Source: a virus. From it: a stretch of 27,459 nucleotides of DNA. The position numbers and the translations under genes were made by a program. The stretch covers positions 1 to 27,459 of IMG/VR virus record IMGVR_UViG_3300026518_000050; one strand, given 5' to 3'. Every line of letters starts with the position of its first letter. Within the stretch, counting starts at the first letter, position 1. Positions 1-7,898 of the stretch are shown piece after piece. A model generated the notes under the pieces. The model made no database searches. It worked only from the letters and a program-made list of their open reading frames with translations, and was not told the DNA's origin.

Positions 1-131
1 AAGAGATTGAAAAAAGGGGCGAAATCTTTTTGAAATGTAAAAATGAAACAATAGCAAAAATGATTGGATGTAGTAAAAAATATATCTATAATTTAAAGAG
101 AGAATATAAAAAAGGAAAGGAGATAAAGTGA
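1..131 (+). CDS. C-terminal end of a helix-turn-helix DNA-binding protein (partial)
   Basis: An open frame enters from the left edge (codons begin at position 3) and stops with TGA at 129-131. The visible 42 residues are basic and include a segment reading ETIAKMIGCSKKYIYNLKRE, which has the spacing of a helix-turn-helix with a recognition helix rich in K, Y and R. It is probably a phage transcription regulator. Its place just before the nuclease and terminase genes would suit a late-gene regulator, but that is inference. The stop overlaps the GTG start of the next gene, so the two are probably translated together. The N-terminus is outside the window, so family assignment is not possible. 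Confidence 0.6.
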   Translation, partial: EIEKRGEIFLKCKNETIAKMIGCSKKYIYNLKREYKKGKEIK

Positions 132-397
132 ATTTATACGAGCAGTTTTTTATATGTGCTGGATATGATGAAAGAGAAAAAGAATATGCAAAAGATAGAT
201 TTTTAACTATTTTTAGAAGTATGAAAGAGCCGGAATGGCAAAGTGAAGTTAAAGTTATTGAGAATACTGGAAAAATAGAACTTAAAAATAAAGGCGGTGT
301 TATTCAATATATTTTTTTAGGAGATGGAAAGGCGGTGGAAGAAATAGAAAGAATTATGAATGATGAAATCTTTAATGATTGGAAATTTGAAAAATGA
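128..397 (+). CDS. Unknown 89-aa phage protein
   Basis: This small acidic protein matches no family I recognise. It starts with GTG at 128, preceded by a strong AAAGGAG box about five bases upstream, and its start overlaps the stop of the preceding helix-turn-helix gene. There is no signal peptide, membrane segment or cysteine cluster. The sequence looks like a compact alpha/beta protein: a helical first half with alternating E/K/R, a short beta-like stretch (GKIELKNKGGVIQYIFLG), and a C-terminal helix rich in E, I and D. The stop overlaps the ATG of the VRR-NUC gene in an ATGA arrangement, which suggests translational coupling with DNA packaging or processing genes. Confidence 0.65.
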   Translation: MNLYEQFFICAGYDEREKEYAKDRFLTIFRSMKEPEWQSEVKVIENTGKIELKNKGGVIQYIFLGDGKAVEEIERIMNDEIFNDWKFEK

Positions 398-810
398 AAA
401 GAAAATTAGAAGAATTAGAGCAAAAAAAGGCGGTAGATTATTTAAGGATATTGGAAAGACAAGGAAAAATTATTGCATTTTTTGCACCGATGAATGAAAA
501 TTTAATGAGTGGTAGCAATAGAGAAAAAGCTATGAAGATTGAGAATAAAGCAAAAGCAATGGGAAAGAAAAAGGGTGTTAGTGATTTGGTTGTTATTTTA
601 AAAGACAAAGTCTTATTTATAGAGCTTAAAAAGAAAGGTAAAATACTAAAAAGTGGGAGAATTAGTTATGCAGGTATAAAAGTGAGTGATAATCAAAAGA
701 TGTTTTTGGATACGATAAAAAAAAGCAATGTATGCAATGGATTTGTAGCTTTTGGTTTTGATGATTTTAAGGGAAAATTAGATAAAATATTAAAAAATGA
801 AAAAAGTTAA
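394..810 (+). CDS. VRR-NUC domain endonuclease (PD-(D/E)XK superfamily)
   Basis: At 138 residues this is the usual size of a stand-alone phage VRR-NUC protein. The signature is visible: G-V-S-D-L (Asp64), then a beta strand with E-L-K (Glu77, Lys79), and a downstream Gln (Q101) in S-D-N-Q, which together form the PD-(D/E)XK core. Phage VRR-NUC proteins are thought to be nucleases acting on branched or replicating DNA. Being directly upstream of the terminase, it may process DNA for packaging in the cytoplasm; that role is inference. The start has no good ribosome binding site of its own but overlaps the previous stop (ATGA), so translation is probably coupled. Confidence 0.8.
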   Translation: MKRKLEELEQKKAVDYLRILERQGKIIAFFAPMNENLMSGSNREKAMKIENKAKAMGKKKGVSDLVVILKDKVLFIELKKKGKILKSGRISYAGIKVSDNQKMFLDTIKKSNVCNGFVAFGFDDFKGKLDKILKNEKS

Positions 811-840
811 ATGGAGTGAATACAAATAAAGGAGAGAACA

Positions 841-1041
841 ATGAATGATAAAATAATGGATTTAGAGTTAAAAAAAGCAGATGCTAAAACAAGTAATATT
901 TTTCATCTTTTTATGACTATAATGACGGGTGGGGTATGGTTGATAATATGGGCTTATTGTGCTTTTAGTAATAAAAATAAAAGGGATTATTACGATAAAA
1001 TGATATTAAAAGAGAAAAAGAAATTAATAAAAGGAATATAA
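841..1041 (+). CDS. Small single-span membrane protein
   Basis: This 66-residue protein has a charged N-terminus, one hydrophobic segment around residues 21-42 (containing MTGGVWLIIWAYCAF) and a strongly basic C-terminal tail. The T-G-G-x-W-x-x-x-W pattern resembles small predicted membrane proteins found in phages and bacteria, but I cannot name a function. It could sit in the inner membrane and act, for example, in superinfection interference, which is speculation. A clear AAAGGAG box precedes the ATG. The stop overlaps the start of the terminase small subunit gene (TAATG), so it belongs to the same transcript. Confidence 0.65.
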   Translation: MNDKIMDLELKKADAKTSNIFHLFMTIMTGGVWLIIWAYCAFSNKNKRDYYDKMILKEKKKLIKGI

Positions 1042-1400
1042 TGGCTAAAAAAATAACTAAAGAATTGACTAAAAGACAAGAAACAATGTTAAAAGCATTG
1101 GAGGTTACAGGACACAATATAACACAGGCGTGTAAAAAGGTAGGGATAAAAAGAGAAACTCATTATTATTGGCTCCACAATTCTGACGTTTATAAAAAGG
1201 CAGATGAAGATATACAAGAGAGTTTGCTTGATTTCGCCGAAACAATGTTGATGAAAAAAATAAAAGACGGGGATACGACCTCCCTTATATTCTTTTTAAA
1301 AACAAAGGGTAAAAGACGGGGATACAGCGAAAGACCTGATGTAGAAGTAAATATCGAAAGTAAAAAAATAGATAAAATTCAGGTTGAGTTTATAGAATGA
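1041..1400 (+). CDS. terS: Terminase small subunit
   Basis: This 119-residue protein has an N-terminal helix-turn-helix (about residues 8-45, including N-I-T-Q-A-C-K-K-V-G-I) and a C-terminal segment D-G-D-T-T-S-L-I-F-F-L-K-T-K-G-K-R-R-G-Y, which is typical of small terminases of the phBC6A51/Mu-like kind. It should bind the packaging site on phage DNA and regulate the large subunit. It is coupled at both ends: TAATG overlap upstream and ATGA overlap with the large subunit downstream. A RecA/ParA-type motif is absent, as expected. I am confident of the assignment because of motif and position together. Confidence 0.87.
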   Translation: MAKKITKELTKRQETMLKALEVTGHNITQACKKVGIKRETHYYWLHNSDVYKKADEDIQESLLDFAETMLMKKIKDGDTTSLIFFLKTKGKRRGYSERPDVEVNIESKKIDKIQVEFIE

Positions 1401-2590
1401 AAGTAAAAGTTCCAAAAGTTTATAAACCTATTTATAATGAGAATAAAAGATATTATTTTTTGAGTGGAGGCAGAGGAAGTGGTAAATCGTGGGCGGTTGC
1501 GGATAGATTGTTATTACAAGCTATTACAGAGCCACAAACTGATTTTTTATGTTTAAGAGAAGTTCAGTTGTCTATTCAACATTCATCTAAAAAACTTATA
1601 GAAAATAGAATTAATCATTATGGATTGAACGATAAATTTAGGATACTTAATACTCATATTGAAATAATAGGCGGTGGAGATATAATTTTTAAAGGGTTGC
1701 AAAATCATACCGCCGATAGTGTAAAATCATTTGAGGGTTTTAGTTTTGTATGGGTTGAAGAAGCCCAAAGTCTTAGTAAATTTTCTTTGGAAATTTTAAT
1801 ACCAACGATAAGAATGGAAAATTCAAAAATATTTTTTACATATAACCCGAGATTAGAAACTGACCCTGTTATAGAACTTAAAGAAGAAGTAAGCAATAAA
1901 GTGCATATTCACACCACTTATCTAGATAATCCGTTTTGTCCTGATGTAATAAAAAAAGAAGCGGAAAATATGAAACAAAAAAATATTAAAAAATATAATC
2001 ATATTTATCTAGGACAATATATACAAGATAATGACGGTATGTTTAAAATCGATTGGTTAGATTGGGGAAATTATAAAAACCTTGCTTTTGATTATTATTT
2101 TATAACAGTGGATACAGCAATAAAAGATAAAGAGCTGAATGACGATACTGTTTATAGTGCTTTTGGTGTAATAGATAATAATTTGTATTTATTGGATATA
2201 TTTGTAGGTAAAATACAAGCAGTTGAAAGAGAGCAAATTTTTTATGAGTTTTATAATAAGAATAATAAGTATCCATTTAAAGGGGCTTATATAGAAGACA
2301 AAGCAAGTGGAAGCGATTTAATACAAAGAGCGAAGCGTAAAGGATTAATGATTAAATCGTTGATGCCTAAAAAATCTAAACTATTAAGAGCAGACGATAT
2401 TTCTACTTATTTTGAAACTTATCATTTAAAAGTGGATAATGAAATAAAATTTAAGCAAGAATTAATAAATGAAATAACATTGTTTGGAACTGATTTTATA
2501 AAACACGATGATATAATTGATACGATAGTGTATGCTTTTGATTTAGTATATAAGCAAGGAATGGTTATTGATTATGGAAAATTGCTATAA
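1397..2590 (+). CDS. terL: Terminase large subunit (PBSX/XtmB-like)
   Basis: This is the ATP-driven DNA packaging motor and nuclease. The N-terminal ATPase shows a Walker A motif GGRGSGKS at residues 24-31, a Walker B motif FVWVEEA at 117-123 and a coupling motif TYNP at 148-151. The C-terminal RNase H-like nuclease shows acidic positions at D239 (TVDTA), the D249-D250 pair, E300-D301 and D371-D372/D375 (KHDDIIDT). The length of 397 residues is slightly short for the family but all motifs are present. It acts with the small subunit and docks on the portal encoded just downstream. The gene begins in an ATGA overlap. Its TAA stop lies in a small inverted repeat described separately. Confidence 0.93.
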   Translation: MKVKVPKVYKPIYNENKRYYFLSGGRGSGKSWAVADRLLLQAITEPQTDFLCLREVQLSIQHSSKKLIENRINHYGLNDKFRILNTHIEIIGGGDIIFKGLQNHTADSVKSFEGFSFVWVEEAQSLSKFSLEILIPTIRMENSKIFFTYNPRLETDPVIELKEEVSNKVHIHTTYLDNPFCPDVIKKEAENMKQKNIKKYNHIYLGQYIQDNDGMFKIDWLDWGNYKNLAFDYYFITVDTAIKDKELNDDTVYSAFGVIDNNLYLLDIFVGKIQAVEREQIFYEFYNKNNKYPFKGAYIEDKASGSDLIQRAKRKGLMIKSLMPKKSKLLRADDISTYFETYHLKVDNEIKFKQELINEITLFGTDFIKHDDIIDTIVYAFDLVYKQGMVIDYGKLL

Positions 2591-2595
2591 TAGCA
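2583..2595 (+). other. Small hairpin with the terminase stop codon in its loop
   Basis: TGCTA and TAGCA form a 5-bp stem around the loop TAA, which is the stop codon of the terminase large subunit gene. No U-tract follows (ATTAAAAAGG), so it is not a convincing intrinsic terminator. Similar stop-codon hairpins occur after the major capsid and tail tube genes. Confidence 0.35.
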
Positions 2596-2611
2596 TTAAA
2601 AAGGAGAATAA

Positions 2612-3781
2612 ATGGGTTTTAAAGATGGTTTAACTAGTTTATTTAATTCTCTAGCAAATAAAAGAAATGCGACTAATGGGAATTATATAACAAGTAGAAG
2701 AATAACTTTTAATGAGTTGAACGATATTTATAAAATAGGGTTAGGGAATAAAATAGTTAGGTTAAAAGCAGGTTATGCCTTAAAGCCAAATAATATTTTA
2801 TTTGATAACGATGAGGACAAGGCTTATTATTTAGCAAGGTTACATAGCAAAGTTAAAGAGGCTTTTTTGTGGGCATTGGTTTTTGGTCGAGGTATTATTG
2901 TAATAAATGACGGTGGAGATTTATCTATGCCGTTAGAAGAAATAGACAAAGAGAGAGTAAAATTTGAAGTGTTTAGCGGTGATATGGTTAGTGTTTTTGA
3001 TTATATTACCAATTTAGCTTCACAACGTTATTTAAAGCCTGTTTATTACAATGTGAGGGGATATAATTTTCATCATACGCGTGTTATAGATTTTACTTAT
3101 GTTAAGCCAAGACAGCAAGATATGCCGATGTATAATTTAGGGGGAATTAGTGAATTTGAATTAATTTACAATCAACTTATAAACGATGGAATTGTAGAAA
3201 GAGCGTCTTCAACTATATTGGAGAAAAACGCGTCTTTATTTTATAAGATTAAAGGATTTAAGCAAGCGTTAGAAGCTAAACAAGAGAACAATATAGTTAA
3301 ATTCTATTCTTATTTAGAAGATAGGCGTAGTATTTATGGAGCTGGTTTATTGGATAGTGAAGATGATGTTATGAATATAACTCAGTCACTTAGTAATTTA
3401 GACGATGTAAATAATATAAGTTTAAGGCGTTTAGCAATGGTTACAGGTATCCCGTTAGCTATGCTAGTTGGTGAGAATGTGCAAGGCTTAAATAGCACGG
3501 GGCAAATAGAAAAAACAGCTTTTAATGAAATGATAGAAATTTTACAAAGTGAATATCTTTTAACTCCGTTGAATCAATTTTTAAGAAAATTAGATTTATC
3601 TCCTGTTATTTTTAAAGAGCAACAAAATGTAAGCCCTAGCGAAAAGATAAATTATGAAAAAATAGCAATAGAAAACGCCACAGCTTTATATGATATGGGA
3701 TTTAATATTGCTAAATATTTAAAAGAAAGAGGCGTAGAAGTTAGTGAGCAAGACGATTTTGAAAATGACTTCCCAATATAA
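2612..3781 (+). CDS. Portal protein, DUF1073 type
   Basis: This is the dodecameric channel at the head vertex through which DNA enters and leaves. The 389-residue sequence has the features of the DUF1073 (HI1409-type) portal family: an N-terminal LKAGYALKPN segment, a central FGRGIIVINDGG strand pair, and the conserved block SIYGAGLL...LSNLDDVNNISLRRLAMVTGIP followed by L-V-G-E-N-V-Q-G-L-N-S-T-G. Position directly after the terminase and before the Mu gpF-like gene supports this. Length is somewhat short for the family. An AAAGGAG box precedes the start. Some databases label this family anti-CBASS Acb1-like, but I see no 2H-phosphoesterase HxT/S pair in its C-terminus. Confidence 0.88.
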   Translation: MGFKDGLTSLFNSLANKRNATNGNYITSRRITFNELNDIYKIGLGNKIVRLKAGYALKPNNILFDNDEDKAYYLARLHSKVKEAFLWALVFGRGIIVINDGGDLSMPLEEIDKERVKFEVFSGDMVSVFDYITNLASQRYLKPVYYNVRGYNFHHTRVIDFTYVKPRQQDMPMYNLGGISEFELIYNQLINDGIVERASSTILEKNASLFYKIKGFKQALEAKQENNIVKFYSYLEDRRSIYGAGLLDSEDDVMNITQSLSNLDDVNNISLRRLAMVTGIPLAMLVGENVQGLNSTGQIEKTAFNEMIEILQSEYLLTPLNQFLRKLDLSPVIFKEQQNVSPSEKINYEKIAIENATALYDMGFNIAKYLKERGVEVSEQDDFENDFPI

Positions 3782-3790
3782 AGGTAAGAT

Positions 3791-4636
3791 ATGGCTAAAA
3801 TAAATATAACAGAAGTAGCACAAAAGCCAAAAAGAAAGAAAAAAGTAATCATTAAGCCGATGAAGACACCTAAATATTTAGAAAATGAATTAAGCCACTT
3901 TTGTAAATTTATAGTGGAACAGATACATAAAAGGTTTGAAAACAAAGTTTTAAAAGAAATGACGAAACCTACAATAAGAAAAAAATATGAAGTAGCGGAC
4001 GCAGTAGGCAATTACGCGGTAGTATTAAAACAATTATCAAGAGAATTTCAAAAAAGTATTGATAATCAGTTTAGCCAAAATAGAATTAAAAAATATATTA
4101 GAAAACTATATTTTAAGTTACATAAAATAAATGATAAGAAATTTTATGAGGCAGTTCAAAGGGGTGTTGGAGTTGATGTTAAGCAAATAATTAAAACGGA
4201 CGGCCTTAATACTTTTGTAAATGCTAAAACACTTGAAACAACGGCATATATAGAAAAACTTAAAAAAGAAGCAATGGGGAATTTAACTGATAATTTTTTA
4301 CGCTTATTATCACAGGGAAGAAGTTTAGAAACTTTATACCAAGAAGTTGCAAATGTTAAAAAAAAGAATAGAAACAAAGCTGAATTAATTGCTAGAAATG
4401 AATTGAAAACATTTAACCAACAATTAAATGATAAAAGAGCTTTAAATTTGGGAATTAAAAAAGCAGTGTGGAATGCAGTTAATGATGAGAGGACAAGAGT
4501 GTGCCATAGAGCAAGAGACGGTAAAGAGTATGACCCGACCGAAGGGCTTTATAGCAGTTGCGATGGTAAAAAACTTCTAGCAGGGCAGGAGATTAATTGC
4601 CGTTGCTGGAATACTTATGTAGTAGAATTTGATTAA
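3791..4636 (+). CDS. Mu gpF-like head morphogenesis protein
   Basis: This minor head protein is needed early in capsid assembly and usually sits near the portal. The C-terminal third carries the Phage_Mu_F pattern: A-R-N-E at 201-204, then the segment W-N-A-V-N-D-E-R-T-R-V-C-H (Cys238, His239), Cys257, and the final E-I-N-C-R-C-W (Cys270, Cys272). The Cys/His set may bind a metal. The N-terminal part is very basic (QKPKRKKK) and largely helical, which fits contact with portal or DNA. The total of 281 residues is within the family range. It lies between portal and protease as in Mu-like and HI1409-type heads. Confidence 0.87.
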   Translation: MAKINITEVAQKPKRKKKVIIKPMKTPKYLENELSHFCKFIVEQIHKRFENKVLKEMTKPTIRKKYEVADAVGNYAVVLKQLSREFQKSIDNQFSQNRIKKYIRKLYFKLHKINDKKFYEAVQRGVGVDVKQIIKTDGLNTFVNAKTLETTAYIEKLKKEAMGNLTDNFLRLLSQGRSLETLYQEVANVKKKNRNKAELIARNELKTFNQQLNDKRALNLGIKKAVWNAVNDERTRVCHRARDGKEYDPTEGLYSSCDGKKLLAGQEINCRCWNTYVVEFD

Positions 4637-4647
4637 AAGGAGTAAGA

Positions 4648-5832
4648 ATGAAAAAATTTATGTTTTACGATAAAATGAATGTAGAACAGCAAAGCGGAAA
4701 AAAGGTTATAAGCGTAAGAGACGGAATACAAACATATTACGGAATGGAAATAGGGAAAGAGCCTTTTGATAAAGTTTTTAAAGTTTATAGGAAACCTGAA
4801 ACAATAAAAGAAACAGCTAAAAAGATGATTGGCATACCAGTCACGGACGAACATATTGAATTAGAGCCAAATATTAGTGAAGATAAAAAAATAGGGGAAG
4901 TTTTAACAAGTAAAATAATTCCATTACAAAAAGAAGAGCAAAAATCTACAATAGGAATTGAGAATAAAATAGCACTTAAAAAAAATATGGTAGAATTAGG
5001 AGGAAAAAATCAATTAAGTTTAGGCTATTTTGCTGACTTGATTGACGGAAACGGTGAAGATTATGATTTAGAACAGGTGAATATCCAACCTCATCATTTG
5101 GCTATCGTGAATAGTGCAAGATGTGGTAATGATTGTAAATTTAAAGACAAAGGAGAATTAATGGCAATTGGAGCAGAAAACAATACACCAGCCGGACAAG
5201 TTCCAGAAAATAATCCAAATGGAGAAAATGGAAATGGTGAAGCAGGAGAAAAAGGGCAAAACCCAAGTGGAGGGCAAAAAGAAATTAATTTGCAAAAAAT
5301 AGGGGAAGTTATAACAGATTTACCTGATGCAATTAAATTAATGGACTTATCGGAATTAAAAAAAATAATTCCTATTTTGCAAGACGCAATTAATAAAGCA
5401 AAACAAAACACACCTGAATTACAAGAGGAAAATATGGAAACAGGTGAAGAAAATGACGACCCAGAGGGAACAGGTGAAGAAAATGGAAACGGTGAAGCAG
5501 GAGAAGACAATCCAAAGCCATCACCAACACAAGTAACAGACGCACAAGATTTTAAAGATACAAAAGAATTTAAAGACGCAGTTATGCAATATGGAAACGC
5601 TAGAGCTTCTATTATTTTAAAAGCAAAAAGTTATTTGGACGAAAGCTATAAGTTTGAAGACAAAGATAATTTAACTATAATGAAAGAAGTTTTAGCAAAA
5701 GAAACAAAAGAAAAATTTACAGACAATGAAATCCCTGTGGCTTTTAAAATGTTAAAAAAGATTAGGGATTATTCTAAATTTGCAGACGCACAAGAAGATG
5801 AATTTAGCAAATTAAAAGAAAAGGAGTTATAA
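4648..5832 (+). CDS. DUF2213 prohead protease fused to scaffold domain
   Basis: Residues 1 to about 165 match the DUF2213 family, a phage protein often interpreted as a capsid maturation protease: visible blocks are YDKMNVEQQSGKKVISVRDG, IPVTDEH (with His), NQLSLGYFADL, and IQPHHLAIVNSARCG. The histidines and the S-L-G-Y-F strand are the plausible active-site region, but the exact catalytic residues are inferred. From about residue 172 the protein changes to a hydrophilic, Gly/Asn/Glu-rich and then helical scaffold-type domain. This protease-scaffold order, located just before cement and capsid genes, resembles lambda C/Nu3. An internal start that would release the scaffold alone is listed separately. 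Confidence 0.82.
   Translation: MKKFMFYDKMNVEQQSGKKVISVRDGIQTYYGMEIGKEPFDKVFKVYRKPETIKETAKKMIGIPVTDEHIELEPNISEDKKIGEVLTSKIIPLQKEEQKSTIGIENKIALKKNMVELGGKNQLSLGYFADLIDGNGEDYDLEQVNIQPHHLAIVNSARCGNDCKFKDKGELMAIGAENNTPAGQVPENNPNGENGNGEAGEKGQNPSGGQKEINLQKIGEVITDLPDAIKLMDLSELKKIIPILQDAINKAKQNTPELQEENMETGEENDDPEGTGEENGNGEAGEDNPKPSPTQVTDAQDFKDTKEFKDAVMQYGNARASIILKAKSYLDESYKFEDKDNLTIMKEVLAKETKEKFTDNEIPVAFKMLKKIRDYSKFADAQEDEFSKLKEKEL
5161..5832 (+). CDS. Predicted nested scaffold protein (internal in-frame start)
   Basis: Inside the DUF2213 gene an AAAGGAG box (5149-5155) lies five bases before an in-frame ATG at 5161, which is codon 172 and falls exactly at the boundary between the protease and scaffold domains. 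Initiation there would give a 223-residue protein sharing the C-terminus: a Gly/Asn/Glu-rich linker with two copies of NGNGEAGE, a helical centre (EINLQKIGEVITDLPDAIKL), and a helical lysine/aspartate-rich tail. Lambda Nu3 and similar scaffolds are made this way from within a protease gene. The box and boundary are seen; the separate product is inferred. Confidence 0.6.
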   Translation: MAIGAENNTPAGQVPENNPNGENGNGEAGEKGQNPSGGQKEINLQKIGEVITDLPDAIKLMDLSELKKIIPILQDAINKAKQNTPELQEENMETGEENDDPEGTGEENGNGEAGEDNPKPSPTQVTDAQDFKDTKEFKDAVMQYGNARASIILKAKSYLDESYKFEDKDNLTIMKEVLAKETKEKFTDNEIPVAFKMLKKIRDYSKFADAQEDEFSKLKEKEL

Positions 5833-5833
5833 A

Positions 5834-6331
5834 ATGAGTTTTAAAAGTGCAGTAGGTATTCCTATTCAAAGTATTCACTCAGGTGAAGTAATAGGGCAAT
5901 TAGGTTATATAAGAGGTTGGACTAAATTTGCAGATGGTATTCAAGCGGGGCTATTTTGTAAATATGATGCAAGCACTGACAGTATAATAAAAGTTGATGG
6001 GACAGCAAGTCCAGTTATTGCCGGTGTAGTTAGAAGAATGGTAACAAACGGGCTTGAAGATGGGTCAGTATTTGAATCGGATATAACAAACGTTGTAAAT
6101 GTGGTTGAAAATGGCGTAGTAACGGTAGATGTAGTAGCTGGAGTAATTCCAAATAAATTTGACCCTGTATATGTTTATATTAATACAGATGTAGCAACAA
6201 CAGAATGGGGAAAAGCTACAAATCACGCAACGGATAAAGACAGTGCCGGAAATGCAGTTGCAAATGCACCAGTTGATGGGTATTTTTTTGAAGAGATTGA
6301 AGCTGGCGTTTGGTCAGTGAGAATTAGATAA
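5834..6331 (+). CDS. Head decoration / structural cement protein
   Basis: This 165-residue, beta-rich protein lies between the scaffold/protease and the major capsid gene, where lambda-like phages encode decoration or cement proteins. It has no signal peptide or transmembrane segment. The N-terminal segment SAVGIPIQSIHSGEVIGQLG and the pattern of short strands with Gly-Val turns (SPVIAGVVRRM, NGVVTVDVVAGVIPNKFDPVYVY) recall the family annotated as structural cement protein Gp24 in related head clusters. It probably binds the outside of the expanded capsid to stabilise it. Start ATG follows AAGGAG with good spacing. Assignment rests on position and fold character rather than a motif. Confidence 0.68.
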   Translation: MSFKSAVGIPIQSIHSGEVIGQLGYIRGWTKFADGIQAGLFCKYDASTDSIIKVDGTASPVIAGVVRRMVTNGLEDGSVFESDITNVVNVVENGVVTVDVVAGVIPNKFDPVYVYINTDVATTEWGKATNHATDKDSAGNAVANAPVDGYFFEEIEAGVWSVRIR

Positions 6332-6343
6332 AAAGGGGATAAT

Positions 6344-7300
6344 ATGAAGATAGGACAATTATACAATTTAGATAAATTTAAAGCGTTTAAAGATAGTGCT
6401 AAACAAAGCGGTTTTACAGACAGTGATGCAGGGGTAATTCTTTCAAGATTTTTAACAGCGGTAAATCCAAGGCTCTTCGAAAAAAAATATCCTGAGTTAG
6501 CATTTGTAAATAGCGGAATACAAGCTAATAATATTGGTGGGTATGCAAGAAGAATTCAATCTTTAAGATTAATCGACAGAGGGGATTTTGCAGATACAGA
6601 CGACCAAGATACAAACAAAGGGCTTATTAGTTTAACAGCGGAAGATAACTATTTAAGAGTTTATCCTAAAACAGCTCATTCAATCTGGACCGATGATGAT
6701 ATTAAAGAAGCAGAGCTAGCGCATATTAATTTAGTTGAAAGATATGTAGCGACACACAATAAAGTGTATCTACAAACTGTCGATAAAATTGGATTTTTAG
6801 GTCACGATGGACAAGCTGGTTTATTAAATAATGCTGGTTTTGCAGTTACGGCGGCAAGTGGAAAAGCTGAAACATTAAAAGGGGCAGATTTATACAACGA
6901 AATAGCAAGTCTTATTATAGACCAAAGAAGTGGGGTAAATAATACGCCAGAATATAGTGCTGATACAGTAGTTATGCCGATTAGGGCAATGAATGTTTTA
7001 GCTGGAACATTGCTTAATGCGAACGCATATACTAGTAAATCTGTTTTAGCGGCATTGCAGGATAATTTCCCGGATGTTAAATTTATAGCTACTTTTAGAG
7101 CAGAAAATGTAAATGGGGCAAGTGCTACCGTTGCTTTTGCGACTGATGATAATAGTATGGTTATGAGAATACCAGTTCCATTGACTATTGGAGAAATTGT
7201 AAATACTTCTAGCTTTACTTATAGAGTAGATAGTAAATTTAGAATTGGTGGGCTTGATGTTTTGGAAAATGCAGCAGGAAGAATTCTAACAGGGCTTTAA
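6344..7300 (+). CDS. Major capsid protein, DUF2184 (HK97 fold)
   Basis: This is the shell subunit of the phage head. The 318 residues fit the DUF2184/encapsulin-like capsid family: blocks visible are RLFEKKYPELAFVNSGIQ, YARRIQSLRLIDRGDFADT, FLGHDGQAGLLNN, DTVVMPIRAMNVLA, and PLTIGEIVNTSSFTYRVDSKFRIGGLDVL near the C-terminus, where family members carry the P-domain strands. No N-terminal delta domain is apparent, in line with a separate scaffold. It follows the cement gene by 12 bases with an AAGGGG box. The stop codon lies in the loop of a hairpin (7291-7305), a plausible mRNA stabiliser for a highly expressed product. Confidence 0.87.
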   Translation: MKIGQLYNLDKFKAFKDSAKQSGFTDSDAGVILSRFLTAVNPRLFEKKYPELAFVNSGIQANNIGGYARRIQSLRLIDRGDFADTDDQDTNKGLISLTAEDNYLRVYPKTAHSIWTDDDIKEAELAHINLVERYVATHNKVYLQTVDKIGFLGHDGQAGLLNNAGFAVTAASGKAETLKGADLYNEIASLIIDQRSGVNNTPEYSADTVVMPIRAMNVLAGTLLNANAYTSKSVLAALQDNFPDVKFIATFRAENVNGASATVAFATDDNSMVMRIPVPLTIGEIVNTSSFTYRVDSKFRIGGLDVLENAAGRILTGL

Positions 7301-7310
7301 GCCTTGTTTT
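7291..7310 (+). terminator. Hairpin with short T-run at the end of the major capsid gene
   Basis: Positions 7291-7305 form a 6-bp stem (one G-T wobble) around a 3-base loop and are followed by GTTTT. The capsid stop codon is within it. It could be a weak, leaky terminator or an mRNA-protecting hairpin. Transcription must continue to the tail genes, so complete termination is unlikely. Confidence 0.35.
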
Positions 7311-7322
7311 AAAGGGTAAGAA

Positions 7323-7529
7323 ATGGCAACAAACGAAAAAGTAGCAACAAACGAAAGTCAAGTAAATGGAAATCAAACAAAAAAGATTGGTTTTTTCAAA
7401 AAAATTGAAAACGACTTTTTTATTTTAGGTCATTATATTAAAGATGAGTTTTTTGAATTAACAAGCAAAGAAGCAAATCACCCTAAAGTGAAGAACGCTA
7501 TAAAACTTGGATTAATAAAAAAGAAATAA
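7323..7529 (+). CDS. Unknown small head-region protein, 68 aa
   Basis: This small basic protein follows the capsid gene with a weak AGGGTAAG ribosome binding site. The N-terminus contains a short internal repeat (ATNEKVATNES) and is polar; the middle has an aromatic stretch KIENDFFILGHYIKDEFFEL, and the C-terminus ends in a lysine-rich tail. Proteins of this size between capsid and adaptor genes are common in phage head modules (head fibre, connector or assembly helpers), but no known family is recognisable, so I assign no function. Confidence 0.62.
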   Translation: MATNEKVATNESQVNGNQTKKIGFFKKIENDFFILGHYIKDEFFELTSKEANHPKVKNAIKLGLIKKK

Positions 7530-7538
7530 AGGTAAAAA

Positions 7539-7898
7539 ATGAGTTTAAAGAATGATTTAATTGCAAGATTTCCAGAATTAAGTAGTGAAATAGTTGATAA
7601 GTATTTACCTATATATGAAAACAACTATAAAGCATATTATAACGCTGATTATGGAAATAATAAAATAGACAATGAGATTATTCTTAATTTATTAGCTCAT
7701 TTAGTAACTGTTTCTAGTAAATATTATACAAGCGGAGAAAATGTTAAACAGGTAGCAAGTGAAAGCGTGGGTGGTGTAAGTGTAAATTATGCCGCTTTAC
7801 CATTTACAAATCAAGATGATTTATTCTTTAATAGCACGTTTTACGGACAAACTTTTAAAATGCTTATAAAAAGAAATAATGGAGCTTTTTTTGTATGA
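7539..7898 (+). CDS. DUF4054 head-tail adaptor (gp6-like)
   Basis: This 119-residue protein matches the DUF4054 pattern: an N-terminal FPELS block, a helix with L-N-L-L-A-H-L-V-T, the segment QVASESVGGVSVNYA, and a C-terminal TFYGQTFKMLIKRNNGAF. Members form the first adaptor ring under the portal, closing the DNA-filled head and presenting the site for the stopper. The position after the capsid gene and before the tail completion gene agrees. Its stop overlaps the start of the next gene (ATGA), suggesting coupled translation. Confidence 0.82.
   Translation: MSLKNDLIARFPELSSEIVDKYLPIYENNYKAYYNADYGNNKIDNEIILNLLAHLVTVSSKYYTSGENVKQVASESVGGVSVNYAALPFTNQDDLFFNSTFYGQTFKMLIKRNNGAFFV

Noticed and set aside
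1705-1896. Open frame on the minus strand inside the terminase gene, and similar minus-strand frames throughout
   Set aside because: They lie opposite confident + strand genes, lack ribosome binding sites and show no family features; they are reflections of AT-rich coding sequence.
2612-3781. Database-style label anti-CBASS Acb1 for the DUF1073 portal
   Set aside because: The sequence and position are those of a portal, and no pair of H-x-T/S motifs of the 2H phosphoesterase fold is visible.
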